A DNA stretch of 5,740 bases from Nocardioides sp. (GTDB lineage Bacteria > Actinomycetota > Actinomycetes > Propionibacteriales > Nocardioidaceae): NCBI GenBank assembly GCA_030145945.1, contig JASLDK010000421.1, positions 1 to 5,740 of the forward strand, in the 5' to 3' direction. This document shows positions 1-5,740 of this stretch, piece by piece. Position 1 is the first letter of the stretch, and the number at the start of each line of letters is the position of its first letter. Below the pieces are notes generated by a model. It was not told where the DNA came from. It did no database searches and was given only the letters and a program-made list of their open reading frames with translations. Both the position numbers and the translations under genes were made by a program.

Positions 1-1539
1 CAGGATCAGCACCCGGTCGGGTTCGAGCGCGTGGACGGCGCCCTCGTCGTGGGTGACCAGCACGATCGCGCCCTCGTAGCGGCGGATGGCGTTGAGCACC
101 TCTTCGCGCGACGCCGGGTCGAGGTTGTTGGTGGGCTCGTCGAGGAGCAGCACGTTGGCGGCCGAGACGACCAGGGAGGCAAGGGCCAGACGGGTCTTCT
201 CCCCGCCGGACAGCACGCCTGCCGGCTTGTGGACGTCGTCACCGGAGAATAGGAAGGAGCCGAGCACCGAACGAGCCTCGGTGTCGGTCAGCTCGGGCGC
301 GGAGGACTGCATGTTCTCCAGCACGGTGCGCGTGACGTCGAGCGTCTCGTGCTCCTGGGCGTAGTAGCCGATCTTGAGGCCGTGCCCCGGGACCACCCGA
401 CCGGTGTCGGGCTCGTCCACGCCGCCGAGGATGCGCAGCATCGTGGTCTTGCCCGCACCGTTGAGGCCGAGGATGACCACGCGTGATCCCTTGTCGATGG
501 CCAGGTCGACGGCGGTGAACACCTCGAGCGCGCCGTACGACTTGGACAGGTCGCGCGCGGTGAGGGGCGTCTTGCCGCAGGCCGCCGGCGTGGGGAACTT
601 GATGGCGGCGACCTTGTCGGCCTGCCGCTCGCCCTCGACCCCGTCGAGCAGCTTCTCCGCACGCTTGAGCATCTGCTGCGCGGCGCTGGCCTTGGTGGCC
701 TTCGCCCGCATCTTGTTGGCCTGGTCGGTGAGCGTCTTCGCCTTGTTCTGGGCGTTCATCAGCTCACGCTTGCGCCGGGCCTCGTCGGTCTCGCGCTGGG
801 TGAGGTAGTTCTTCCACCCCATGTTGTAGATGTCGATGACCGCGCGGTTGGCGTCGAGGTGGAAGACCTTGTTGACGGTCTCCCCGAGCAGGTCGTTGTC
901 GTGGGAGATCACGATGAAGCCGCCCTTGTAGGACTTCATCCAGTCCCGCAGCCACATGATCGAGTCCGCGTCGAGGTGGTTGGTCGGCTCGTCGAGGATC
1001 AGCACCTCGGCGCTGGAGAACAGGATCCGTGCCAGCTCGACCCGTCGTCGCTGGCCACCGGACAGCGTGCCCAGCGGCTGGTCCATCAGTCGGTCCGGGA
1101 TGCCGAGGCTCTGGGCGATCTGGAGTGCCTCGGTCTCGGCGGCGTAGCCACCACCGGCGTCGAGCTCGTCCTGGGCGCGCTGGAACTTGCGGAACGCCTT
1201 GTCGCGCTCCTTGGGATCCTCCGAGGCCATCGCGACCTCTGCGGCACGCATCCGTCGTACGGCGTCGTCGAGTCCACGCGCGGACAGGATCCGGTCACGG
1301 ACGATGACCTCGGGATCCCCGACCCGCGGGTCCTGCGGGAGATAGCCGATCTCGCCGGAGTTGCTGACCGAGCCGCCGGCGGGAAGCGAATCACCCGCCA
1401 GGACCTTGGTCAGGGTCGTCTTGCCGGCGCCATTGCGGCCGACGAGACCGACCTTGTCGCCGGGGCCGACCCGGAAGCTGACGTTCTCCATGAGAAGCCG
1501 GGCACCGACGCGTACCTCGAGCTGGTGCACCGTGATCAT
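1..1539 (-). CDS. ABC-F family ATP-binding protein (C-terminus cut by window edge)
   Basis: Reading from the ATG at 1539-1537 there is an open frame of 513 codons to the left edge with no stop. It holds two complete ABC cassettes and no membrane segment, the ABC-F layout. Cassette 1 has Walker A GRNGAGKT (residues 34-41), Q-loop Q69, signature LSGGQ (159-163), Walker B LILDEPTNHLD with D183/E184, and switch H213. Cassette 2 has GLNGAGKT (358-365), Q395, LSGGE (443-447), LLLDEPTNNLD with D467/E468, and H497. Between them, about residues 243-312 form a charged, Lys/Arg/Gln-rich helical linker, the part that in this family reaches toward the P-site tRNA. Known ABC-F proteins are soluble ribosome-binding ATPases that tune translation or protect against ribosome-targeting antibiotics; which applies here cannot be told. 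It resembles the mycobacterial Rv1473 type (about 540 residues), so perhaps 20-30 residues are missing. The Shine-Dalgarno is weak (GGGG six bases upstream). It is divergent from the peptidase gene. Confidence 0.95.
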   Translation of the reverse strand, partial: MITVHQLEVRVGARLLMENVSFRVGPGDKVGLVGRNGAGKTTLTKVLAGDSLPAGGSVSNSGEIGYLPQDPRVGDPEVIVRDRILSARGLDDAVRRMRAAEVAMASEDPKERDKAFRKFQRAQDELDAGGGYAAETEALQIAQSLGIPDRLMDQPLGTLSGGQRRRVELARILFSSAEVLILDEPTNHLDADSIMWLRDWMKSYKGGFIVISHDNDLLGETVNKVFHLDANRAVIDIYNMGWKNYLTQRETDEARRKRELMNAQNKAKTLTDQANKMRAKATKASAAQQMLKRAEKLLDGVEGERQADKVAAIKFPTPAACGKTPLTARDLSKSYGALEVFTAVDLAIDKGSRVVILGLNGAGKTTMLRILGGVDEPDTGRVVPGHGLKIGYYAQEHETLDVTRTVLENMQSSAPELTDTEARSVLGSFLFSGDDVHKPAGVLSGGEKTRLALASLVVSAANVLLLDEPTNNLDPASREEVLNAIRRYEGAIVLVTHDEGAVHALEPDRVLIL

Positions 1540-1609
1540 GACGTGCCCCAGTCTCCCACGGCGCGTTCGCACCCCCTAAACCGCGACGCGGTGCCCTAGG
1601 CTGCCGACC
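1540..1609. promoter_or_regulatory. 70-bp divergent intergenic region
   Basis: This is the only substantial non-coding stretch. It lies between the starts of the minus-strand ABC-F gene and the plus-strand peptidase gene, so promoters for both must lie in it or in the neighbouring coding DNA. On the plus strand a -10-like box sits next to the peptidase start (separate entry). On the minus strand I see only a weak GGGG ribosome-binding element (1546-1549) and no convincing -10/-35 pair. A CCTAGG palindrome (1595-1600) overlaps the plus-strand -10, but it is too short to call an operator. Confidence 0.6.
1597..1602 (+). promoter_or_regulatory. Predicted -10 box of a leaderless promoter for the peptidase gene
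   Basis: The hexamer TAGGCT fits the actinobacterial -10 consensus TANNNT. It ends seven bases before the GTG start codon at 1610, the spacing that places transcription initiation on, or within a base of, the start codon itself. No Shine-Dalgarno sequence lies before this GTG, which agrees with a leaderless mRNA. No recognisable -35 element is found at the usual distance, which is common for this class. The call rests on spacing and motif only. Confidence 0.6.
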
Positions 1610-2584
1610 GTGGTTCGATTCAATCCGAAGGCACGCCTCGACCAGTCTCGGGTCCGCGATGCCGGCAGCGGCGGTGGCGGCGGTCTCGGTGGGGGCCTCG
1701 GCGGTGGCGGGATGCGCCTGCCGATCCCGACCGGAAAGGGCGGCATCGGCGGCATCCTGGTGCTGGTCCTGCTGTTCGTGATCGCCCGGTTCGCAGGCGT
1801 CGACCTCGGCCTGGGCGGTTCGGGCGGCGGAGGAGCCGGAGGTCTGGGGAACGTCTACTCCCCTGCCCGGCTGAGCGATGCCCAGCAGGGCACCGATCGG
1901 TACGCCGCCTGCAAGACGGGTGCCGACGCCAACGAGAGCCAGGACTGCGCCCGCGTCGCGATCGAGAACTCGCTGACCGACTACTGGGGAACCGAGCTGG
2001 GCAACAAGTTCCACCCCGAGCGGGCGATGGTCACCTTCACCGGGTCGGTCGACACCGGCTGTGGTGCTGCGTCGTCGGCGGTCGGACCGTTCTACTGCCC
2101 CACGGACGAGACGATCTATCTCGACACCACCTTCTTCGATGACGTGCTCGTTGGCCAGTTGGGTGGCCCCGAGGGCAGTTTCGTCGAGTTCTACGTCCTC
2201 GCTCACGAGTACGGCCACCACATCTCCAACCTGCTCGGCTACATGGGCAAGGTGCGCAGCCAGCAGACCGGCCCTCAGAGCGACGGCGTACGCCTCGAAC
2301 TGCAGGCCGACTGCTACGCCGGGCTCTGGGCGAACCACGCCGCCACCACTGAGGACGCCGCCGGGGAGAAGCTGATCCTGGACCTCAGTCAGAAGGACAT
2401 CGACCAAGCGATCGAGGCCGCGAAGGCAGTCGGCGACGACTACATCCAAAAGCGCAGCGGTGGCCGGGTCAACGAGGAGGCGTGGACCCACGGCTCCTCG
2501 GCGCAGCGCAAGAAGTGGTTCATGGTCGGCTACCAGCAGGGGACGGTCAAGGCCTGCGACACGTTCGCCGCCGGCCAGGTCTGA
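1610..2584 (+). CDS. Membrane-anchored neutral zinc metallopeptidase (YpfJ / Zn_peptidase family)
   Basis: A 324-residue protein starting at GTG 1610 and ending at TGA 2582-2584. Order of parts: a short basic N-terminus beginning MVRFNPKARLD, typical of this family; a glycine-rich run (residues 19-34); one hydrophobic helix (about 46-62); a second Gly-rich linker (67-80); then the catalytic domain. The zinc motif is HEYGH at 199-203 (H199 and H203 ligands, E200 general base), and downstream ELQADCYAG (E230 to G238) is the conserved segment expected to give the third ligand, making it a gluzincin-like enzyme. Cysteine pairs C101/C113 and C151/C163 could form disulfides, which fits a domain outside the membrane. 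Topology inferred: N-terminus inside, peptidase outside. The family is widespread, but substrates are largely unknown. It is a single gene, divergent from the ABC-F gene and convergent with the kinase-like gene. Start chosen because it gives the family N-terminus and matches the leaderless -10. Confidence 0.92.
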   Translation: MVRFNPKARLDQSRVRDAGSGGGGGLGGGLGGGGMRLPIPTGKGGIGGILVLVLLFVIARFAGVDLGLGGSGGGGAGGLGNVYSPARLSDAQQGTDRYAACKTGADANESQDCARVAIENSLTDYWGTELGNKFHPERAMVTFTGSVDTGCGAASSAVGPFYCPTDETIYLDTTFFDDVLVGQLGGPEGSFVEFYVLAHEYGHHISNLLGYMGKVRSQQTGPQSDGVRLELQADCYAGLWANHAATTEDAAGEKLILDLSQKDIDQAIEAAKAVGDDYIQKRSGGRVNEEAWTHGSSAQRKKWFMVGYQQGTVKACDTFAAGQV

Positions 2585-2599
2585 CAGGTCTGACAGGTC
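2576..2599 (+). repeat. 9-bp tandem repeat spanning the peptidase stop codon
   Basis: The unit CAGGTCTGA occurs twice in full (2576-2584 and 2585-2593), followed by a partial third copy, CAGGTC (2594-2599). The first copy encodes the last two residues (Q, V) plus the TGA stop. Because the unit is nine bases, the second copy keeps the frame and gives a backup in-frame TGA. It looks like a small replication-slippage duplication. It lies in the convergent gap before the end of the kinase-like gene and does not form a hairpin. Confidence 0.85.
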
Positions 2600-2608
2600 A
2601 AAGACGCG
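2585..2608. other. 24-bp convergent intergenic gap, no terminator seen
   Basis: The peptidase (plus strand) and the kinase-like gene (minus strand) end tail to tail with 24 bases between their stop codons. The gap holds the remainder of the 9-bp tandem repeat and no GC-rich hairpin followed by a T-run on either strand. Any termination must be Rho-dependent, or lie inside the neighbouring coding region, giving overlapping 3' ends. Confidence 0.6.
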
Positions 2609-3514
2609 TCAGAGCTCGAGCAACGGCTCCATGTGCACGAAGGTGCGCTGGAGCGCCCGCAGATGAGGTGCCACGGCAGGATGGCGGTACTTCCCGGCCA
2701 ATGCTCCCTCCCCGCCCGCGACACGGGCCAGCGCCCACTCGGCGCGGCTGAGCGCGGTGTAGACCGAGACGACCTGTGCTCCGAGAACGACGGCGTCACG
2801 GTCGGCGATGCCGTCGGGCAACCCGAGGAGGTAGGCGTCGAGCAGCGGCTCGAACTCCTCGCGAGACGAGAGTGAGAGATAGCCGAGGTCAGCGCCCGCC
2901 GGACCATGTCCGAGCGTGCCCCAGTCGATGGCGAGGACGTCGTCGTCGATCCGGCCGAGCAGGTTGGCCGCGGTCGGATCTCCGTGCTGCGGCACCTGCG
3001 GCAGGGCATCGAGAAGGTCGAGCATCCGCTCCCGTTGGGTCCACAGATGCTCGGCGACGTCAGCGACGGTGGTTCGCGCCAACGTCCTCCATCCCCCGCT
3101 GCGCGCGACGCGGGCCAGGCGGTCCCGCAGGAGGTGCGGCGCGAGGAAGACCGGATGGCCGAGGCCGGAGCCGGCGAACCGCCCCAACGACATGGCCAGG
3201 AACAGGCCGCTCGAGGCGGCGTCCTCGACCCAGTCCCGCACGATGGTGACGCCGTCGGCGTCCTCCTCGACCGACGCCGGCGCCGATCTCAGCCCCGCCG
3301 TCGCCTCGGTCAGGCCAGTCAGCAGCGCGTCGGCCTCCCGGCGCCAGTAGCCCGCATGCTGACGATCGCTCAGCTCGGAGGGGTCTCCGGCCTGCGGGGC
3401 GCAGAGCCGCTTCACCACCACCGGACGACCGCTCAGCGCCGTCCTCCACACGCCGACGGTCGAGGTCCCCGTGCCTCCGGGGAGCGCCACCCAGTCGGGC
3501 TCGGGCTGCCACAT
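2609..3514 (-). CDS. Phosphotransferase of the aminoglycoside phosphotransferase (APH) / kinase-like fold
   Basis: A 301-residue protein from ATG 3514-3512 to TGA 2611-2609, the usual length for APH-fold enzymes. The N-lobe has a VVVK strand with candidate ATP-binding lysine K35 and a helix with E60 (YWRREADALL) as its likely salt-bridge partner. The C-lobe carries the catalytic loop HGDPTAAN (H177 to N184, catalytic D179) and the metal-binding IDWG (D197), followed by the usual GPAGADLGYL segment. All catalytic residues are present, so an active ATP-dependent small-molecule kinase is expected. The fold also covers choline, homoserine and other sugar or antibiotic kinases, so the substrate is open. 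Start choice: the frame is open for 43 codons further upstream, but those lie inside the permease gene and look non-native; the chosen ATG lies 10 bases after the permease stop, with only a weak GCGAG element, suggesting translational coupling. It is the last gene of the exporter operon. Confidence 0.87.
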   Translation of the reverse strand: MWQPEPDWVALPGGTGTSTVGVWRTALSGRPVVVKRLCAPQAGDPSELSDRQHAGYWRREADALLTGLTEATAGLRSAPASVEEDADGVTIVRDWVEDAASSGLFLAMSLGRFAGSGLGHPVFLAPHLLRDRLARVARSGGWRTLARTTVADVAEHLWTQRERMLDLLDALPQVPQHGDPTAANLLGRIDDDVLAIDWGTLGHGPAGADLGYLSLSSREEFEPLLDAYLLGLPDGIADRDAVVLGAQVVSVYTALSRAEWALARVAGGEGALAGKYRHPAVAPHLRALQRTFVHMEPLLEL

Positions 3515-3524
3515 GACTCGCAAA

Positions 3525-5081
3525 CTAGCCGATGTCACGCTCACGCAACCGCCACCACGCCACGAACAGCAGGCCGAGCGCCGCCGCGGACAGTCCGCCT
3601 GCGCTCCCCCAGTCCCAGCCGTCCGCGGGCAGCATCGGGACATGGGCGTACGGCGACAGGCCCCGCACCCAGGCCGGGAGCCGCAACAGGTCGCCGACCA
3701 GGCTGAGCGTCAAGAATGCCGCTGGCCACGCCCATACCAGCAGCGTCCACCGTCCGCCGACGGCCCAACACAGCACGGCGAGCGCCCCGACCACCCACGC
3801 GGCGGGCACCCACGCCAACGCCGCGACCACCAGGTTGCCGATGCCCGGACCACCAGCTGCGGCGTACCCGATCCAGAGCCCGACGCCGGTGATGACGAGC
3901 AGCCACGCCGTCCCGACCAGAGCGAGCCCGGCCGACGCCGCGAACCAGCGATTCCGTGACGTCGCCGTCGCCAGGACCAGCTCGGCGCGACCATCATTCT
4001 CGTCGCGACCCGCATGGCTGACGACCATGACGGCGAAATAGGTCAGCACCACAGCGACGATGGACAGGATCGCCGCAGCCAGGGCCCCGCCGAGCTCGTC
4101 GATGATCGAGCGTGCGGCCGCAGAGTCGAGCAGGGTCCCGACGCCCGGCGCGATCATGCCGAAGACGACGCCCATCACGCCTGCGGCCAGGGTCCACAGG
4201 GCGAGCGTCGTCCCGTGCACCCGCACGGCCAGCCCCACCGCGTCGCCCAGACGCGGCGATCCCTGCGCCGGGCCTGGCTTGGCCGCCACGAGGCCGGAGC
4301 CGAGATCGCGTCGGCTCCGCAACCAGAACGCCGCGCCGAACAGGGCACTGGCCAGGACCGGGTAGCAGAGTAGGAGCCACCATCGGGGCTCGCCGTACGC
4401 GCGAACCCGGGTGTTCCAACCCAGCGGCGACAACCAGCTCAACCACGCCGGGCCGGTGTCCCCCGCCGCGCGCAGCACGAACAGGACGCCGACGACCCCG
4501 GTCGCGTAGGCGGCGCAGGTGCGAGCACTGGCCGACAGCTGGGCCGTGATCGCGCCGATGCCTCCGGCCACCAGCGCGGACCCGGTCCACATCACGCCGA
4601 AGACGACGGACCCGACCGGGTCCAACCCGGCGACCGTGTTGCCGATGGCCGTCAGACCACCGAGCGTGAACGCGACGAGCAGCGCTTCAGCCGCAGTCGC
4701 GGTGAGGGCCGCATGCCGTCCGACGGCGGTACCGCCGATCAACTCGGCACGTCCGGTCTCCTCCTCGACGCGGGTGTGACGGCGCACGAGGATCACGAAC
4801 AGCACCGCGACGAACACGGCGTAAAGGACCGTCATCTTGGTCATCGAGAGCTCGCCGACGCTGTGCACGTCGAGGATCGGTCCATAGAGCGCGACGATGG
4901 CGGGGCTCGCGTTGATCGCCTCGGCTGCTCTGATCCTGGCGGCGGCATCGGCGTAGAGGCCCGGCGTCGCAGCTGCCGATGCCACACTCATCAGGACCAG
5001 GACGCCGACCGCGACCGGGGCGAGCACCCGGTCCTGCCGTAGGGCGAGCCTGAGGGCCAGCGGCCAGCCGTGGGTGTTCAC
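3525..5081 (-). CDS. ABC exporter permease, TnrB3 type (polyketide antibiotic exporter family)
   Basis: A 518-residue, very hydrophobic protein with about 12 predicted membrane helices (roughly residues 19-39, 83-99, 126-146, 156-180, 186-204, 234-254, 294-312, 333-354, 381-404, 414-432, 446-464, 493-510). It falls into two similar halves of six. Each half has a cytoplasmic GRAEL motif (residues 110-114 and 364-368) after its second helix, and a LSP motif before its last helix (LSPLGW at 217-222; LSPYAH at 475-480). These are hallmarks of the TnrB3/COG3559 permeases, named for tetronasin export and including mycobacterial Rv1217c. It should work with the ATPase encoded just upstream to export a small, probably hydrophobic compound. 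Start: GTG at 5081-5079 lies four bases after the ATPase stop, with AGGACGG upstream, and gives MNTHGWPLALRLALR, like family members. A GTG at 5105 would add eight residues and overlap the ATPase gene by 20 bases. Confidence 0.92.
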   Translation of the reverse strand: MNTHGWPLALRLALRQDRVLAPVAVGVLVLMSVASAAATPGLYADAAARIRAAEAINASPAIVALYGPILDVHSVGELSMTKMTVLYAVFVAVLFVILVRRHTRVEEETGRAELIGGTAVGRHAALTATAAEALLVAFTLGGLTAIGNTVAGLDPVGSVVFGVMWTGSALVAGGIGAITAQLSASARTCAAYATGVVGVLFVLRAAGDTGPAWLSWLSPLGWNTRVRAYGEPRWWLLLCYPVLASALFGAAFWLRSRRDLGSGLVAAKPGPAQGSPRLGDAVGLAVRVHGTTLALWTLAAGVMGVVFGMIAPGVGTLLDSAAARSIIDELGGALAAAILSIVAVVLTYFAVMVVSHAGRDENDGRAELVLATATSRNRWFAASAGLALVGTAWLLVITGVGLWIGYAAAGGPGIGNLVVAALAWVPAAWVVGALAVLCWAVGGRWTLLVWAWPAAFLTLSLVGDLLRLPAWVRGLSPYAHVPMLPADGWDWGSAGGLSAAALGLLFVAWWRLRERDIG

Positions 5082-5095
5082 GTCCTCACCGTCCT
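5079..5095 (-). promoter_or_regulatory. ATPase-permease translational junction with ribosome-binding site
   Basis: Reading on the minus strand, AGGACGG (5095-5089 region) runs straight into the ATPase stop TGA (5088-5086), then GGAC, then the GTG start of the permease (5081-5079). The purine-rich stretch ahead of the GTG can act as Shine-Dalgarno, and the four-base spacing favours termination-reinitiation. This supports 5081 over the upstream GTG at 5105 as the permease start and predicts matched synthesis of the two exporter subunits. Confidence 0.55.
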
Positions 5096-5740
5096 GCCCC
5101 GGCACCGTCGCGGTAGGCCTCGAGGAAGAGATCCTCGAGGCTCGGCGGAGTGCTGGTGAGTGCCGTGACTCCGGCAGCGGTCAGCGCGTTCAGCACGGCC
5201 GGAAGGTCGCTCGGATCCGTGGACAGGCTCACCCGATCACCGTCCACGGCGAGGTCGTGGACGCCGCCGACGCCGGCGAAGGTGGGTGCGGCGCCACTAA
5301 GCGTCGCGACGATCTTCGTGCGGCTGAGGCGACGCAGGTCGCTGAGCCGCCCACTCTCGACCACGCGTCCCTCTCTGATGATCGTGACGCGGTCCGCCAG
5401 ACGGTCCACCTCGCTGAGGATGTGGCTGGACAACAGGACCGTCGCTCCGCGAGCCACCTGCTCGGCGACGCACTCGTTGAAGACCTGCTCCATCAACGGG
5501 TCGAGTCCCGAGGTCGGTTCGTCGAGGATCAGCAGCTGTGGATCCGTCGCGAAGGCGGCGACGAGGGCCACCTTCTGCCGGTTGCCCTTGGAATAGGCCC
5601 GGCCGCGCTTGGTCGGGTCGAGCGAGAACCGATCGATCAGCTCCTCCCGCCGCGACGCCGACGGGTCGGCTCCGCGCATCCGGATCAGGAGGTCGACGAT
5701 CTCTCCGCCACTGAGATTGGGCCACAGGCTGACGTCGCCC
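5086..5740 (-). CDS. ABC exporter ATP-binding subunit (N-terminus cut by window edge)
   Basis: 217 residues are visible, from the right edge to TGA 5088-5086; the first codon is incomplete and about 85-95 residues with Walker A lie outside. What is seen begins at GDVSLWPNLSGGE, the region just after the Q-loop in this family. Next come the signature YSKGNRQK (5595-5572), a variant of LSGGQ normal for drug-exporter ATPases, Walker B LLILDEPTSGLD (D at 5523-5521, E at 5520-5518), D-loop SGLD, and switch histidine in SSHILSEV (H at 5424-5422). The C-terminal part, about 100 residues, is an accessory domain ending in SLEDLFLEAYRD, the typical tail of DrrA/TnrB2-like ATPases such as Rv1218c (about 310 residues). 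It should energise the permease encoded immediately downstream. The operon promoter and any regulator, often TetR-type in such loci, would lie beyond the window. Confidence 0.95.
   Translation of the reverse strand, partial: GDVSLWPNLSGGEIVDLLIRMRGADPSASRREELIDRFSLDPTKRGRAYSKGNRQKVALVAAFATDPQLLILDEPTSGLDPLMEQVFNECVAEQVARGATVLLSSHILSEVDRLADRVTIIREGRVVESGRLSDLRRLSRTKIVATLSGAAPTFAGVGGVHDLAVDGDRVSLSTDPSDLPAVLNALTAAGVTALTSTPPSLEDLFLEAYRDGAGAGR
5117..5141 (-). repeat. Perfect 10-bp inverted repeat (hairpin) inside the 3' end of the ATPase gene
   Basis: Arms GCCTCGAGGA (5117-5126) and TCCTCGAGGC (5132-5141) are exact reverse complements separated by five bases. The transcript could form a 10-bp stem with a UCUCU loop, about 36-60 bases before the permease start and inside the ATPase coding region. 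Because CCTCGAGG is itself palindromic, the arms are direct repeats as well. They encode the two Leu-Glu pairs of the conserved LEDLFLEA tail, so protein constraint alone may explain it. There is no T-run after it, so it is not an intrinsic terminator. Confidence 0.7.

Noticed and set aside
859..1599. Plus-strand open frame of 246 codons opposite the ABC-F gene
   Set aside because: It is antisense to two conserved ATPase motifs and has no family features; codon-position GC bias in long genes commonly opens the opposite strand.
1391..2491. Long minus-strand open frame (366 codons) opposite the metallopeptidase gene
   Set aside because: It is the antisense shadow of the peptidase in GC-rich DNA. 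Its translation has no recognisable domain, and its end runs into the ABC-F gene in the wrong frame.
2614..2621. GCTCGAGC palindrome near the end of the kinase-like gene as a terminator
   Set aside because: Eight bases with no loop and no T-run on either strand; it cannot form a terminator hairpin and is expected by chance in GC-rich DNA.
3515..3643. 43-codon upstream extension of the kinase-like gene
   Set aside because: It overlaps the permease 3' end in another frame, and its Arg/Cys-rich residues are unlike an APH N-terminus. The ATG at 3514 gives the normal family length and lies just after the permease stop.
2906..3706. Long plus-strand open frame opposite the kinase-like gene
   Set aside because: Low-complexity Arg/Pro/Gly-rich translation with no motif; the minus strand in this region encodes a protein with clear catalytic residues.
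5690..5740. LSGGE in the visible N-terminal part of the ATPase read as an ABC signature motif
   Set aside because: It lies too far upstream of Walker B and just after the Q-loop region. The true signature is YSKGNRQK at 5595-5572, about 16 residues before Walker B.

Overview
The window is almost fully coding, very GC-rich DNA. It uses GTG as well as ATG starts, has a leaderless-type promoter (TANNNT close to the start codon), and carries gene families typical of high-GC Gram-positives. This points to an actinobacterium. The style of the ABC-F protein and the TnrB3-type exporter suggests Nocardioides or another Propionibacteriales member, but that assignment is from memory of family appearance, not from a search.

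Layout. Positions 1-1539 (minus strand) hold an ABC-F protein with two ATP-binding cassettes; its C-terminal tail runs off the left edge. A 70-bp divergent intergenic region follows, then a plus-strand gene at 1610-2584 for a membrane-anchored neutral zinc metallopeptidase with a HEYGH zinc site. This gene converges, over a 24-bp gap, on a minus-strand cluster that fills the rest of the window. In transcription order that cluster is an ABC ATPase cut by the right edge (5740-5086), a 12-helix TnrB3-type exporter permease (5081-3525) and an aminoglycoside-phosphotransferase-fold kinase (3514-2609). The spacings between its genes are only 4 and 10 bp, so it reads as one operon.

Function. The ATPase and permease together form a complete ABC exporter of the class named after tetronasin export, which has homologues across actinobacteria. 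The co-transcribed phosphotransferase-like enzyme has all the residues needed for catalysis, so the operon could pair efflux with modification of a small molecule; its substrate is not evident from sequence. The ABC-F protein is expected to act at the ribosome and the metallopeptidase outside the membrane. Neither is clearly linked to the exporter operon.

Apart from the four short gaps (1540-1609, 2585-2608, 3515-3524, 5082-5085) there is no non-coding DNA. I saw no tRNA, rRNA, CRISPR array, insertion sequence or convincing intrinsic terminator, and nothing that clearly amounts to a previously undescribed system. The most interesting points are the exporter plus kinase operon, a perfect 10-bp hairpin just before the permease start, the leaderless start of the peptidase, and a 9-bp tandem repeat that duplicates the peptidase stop codon.
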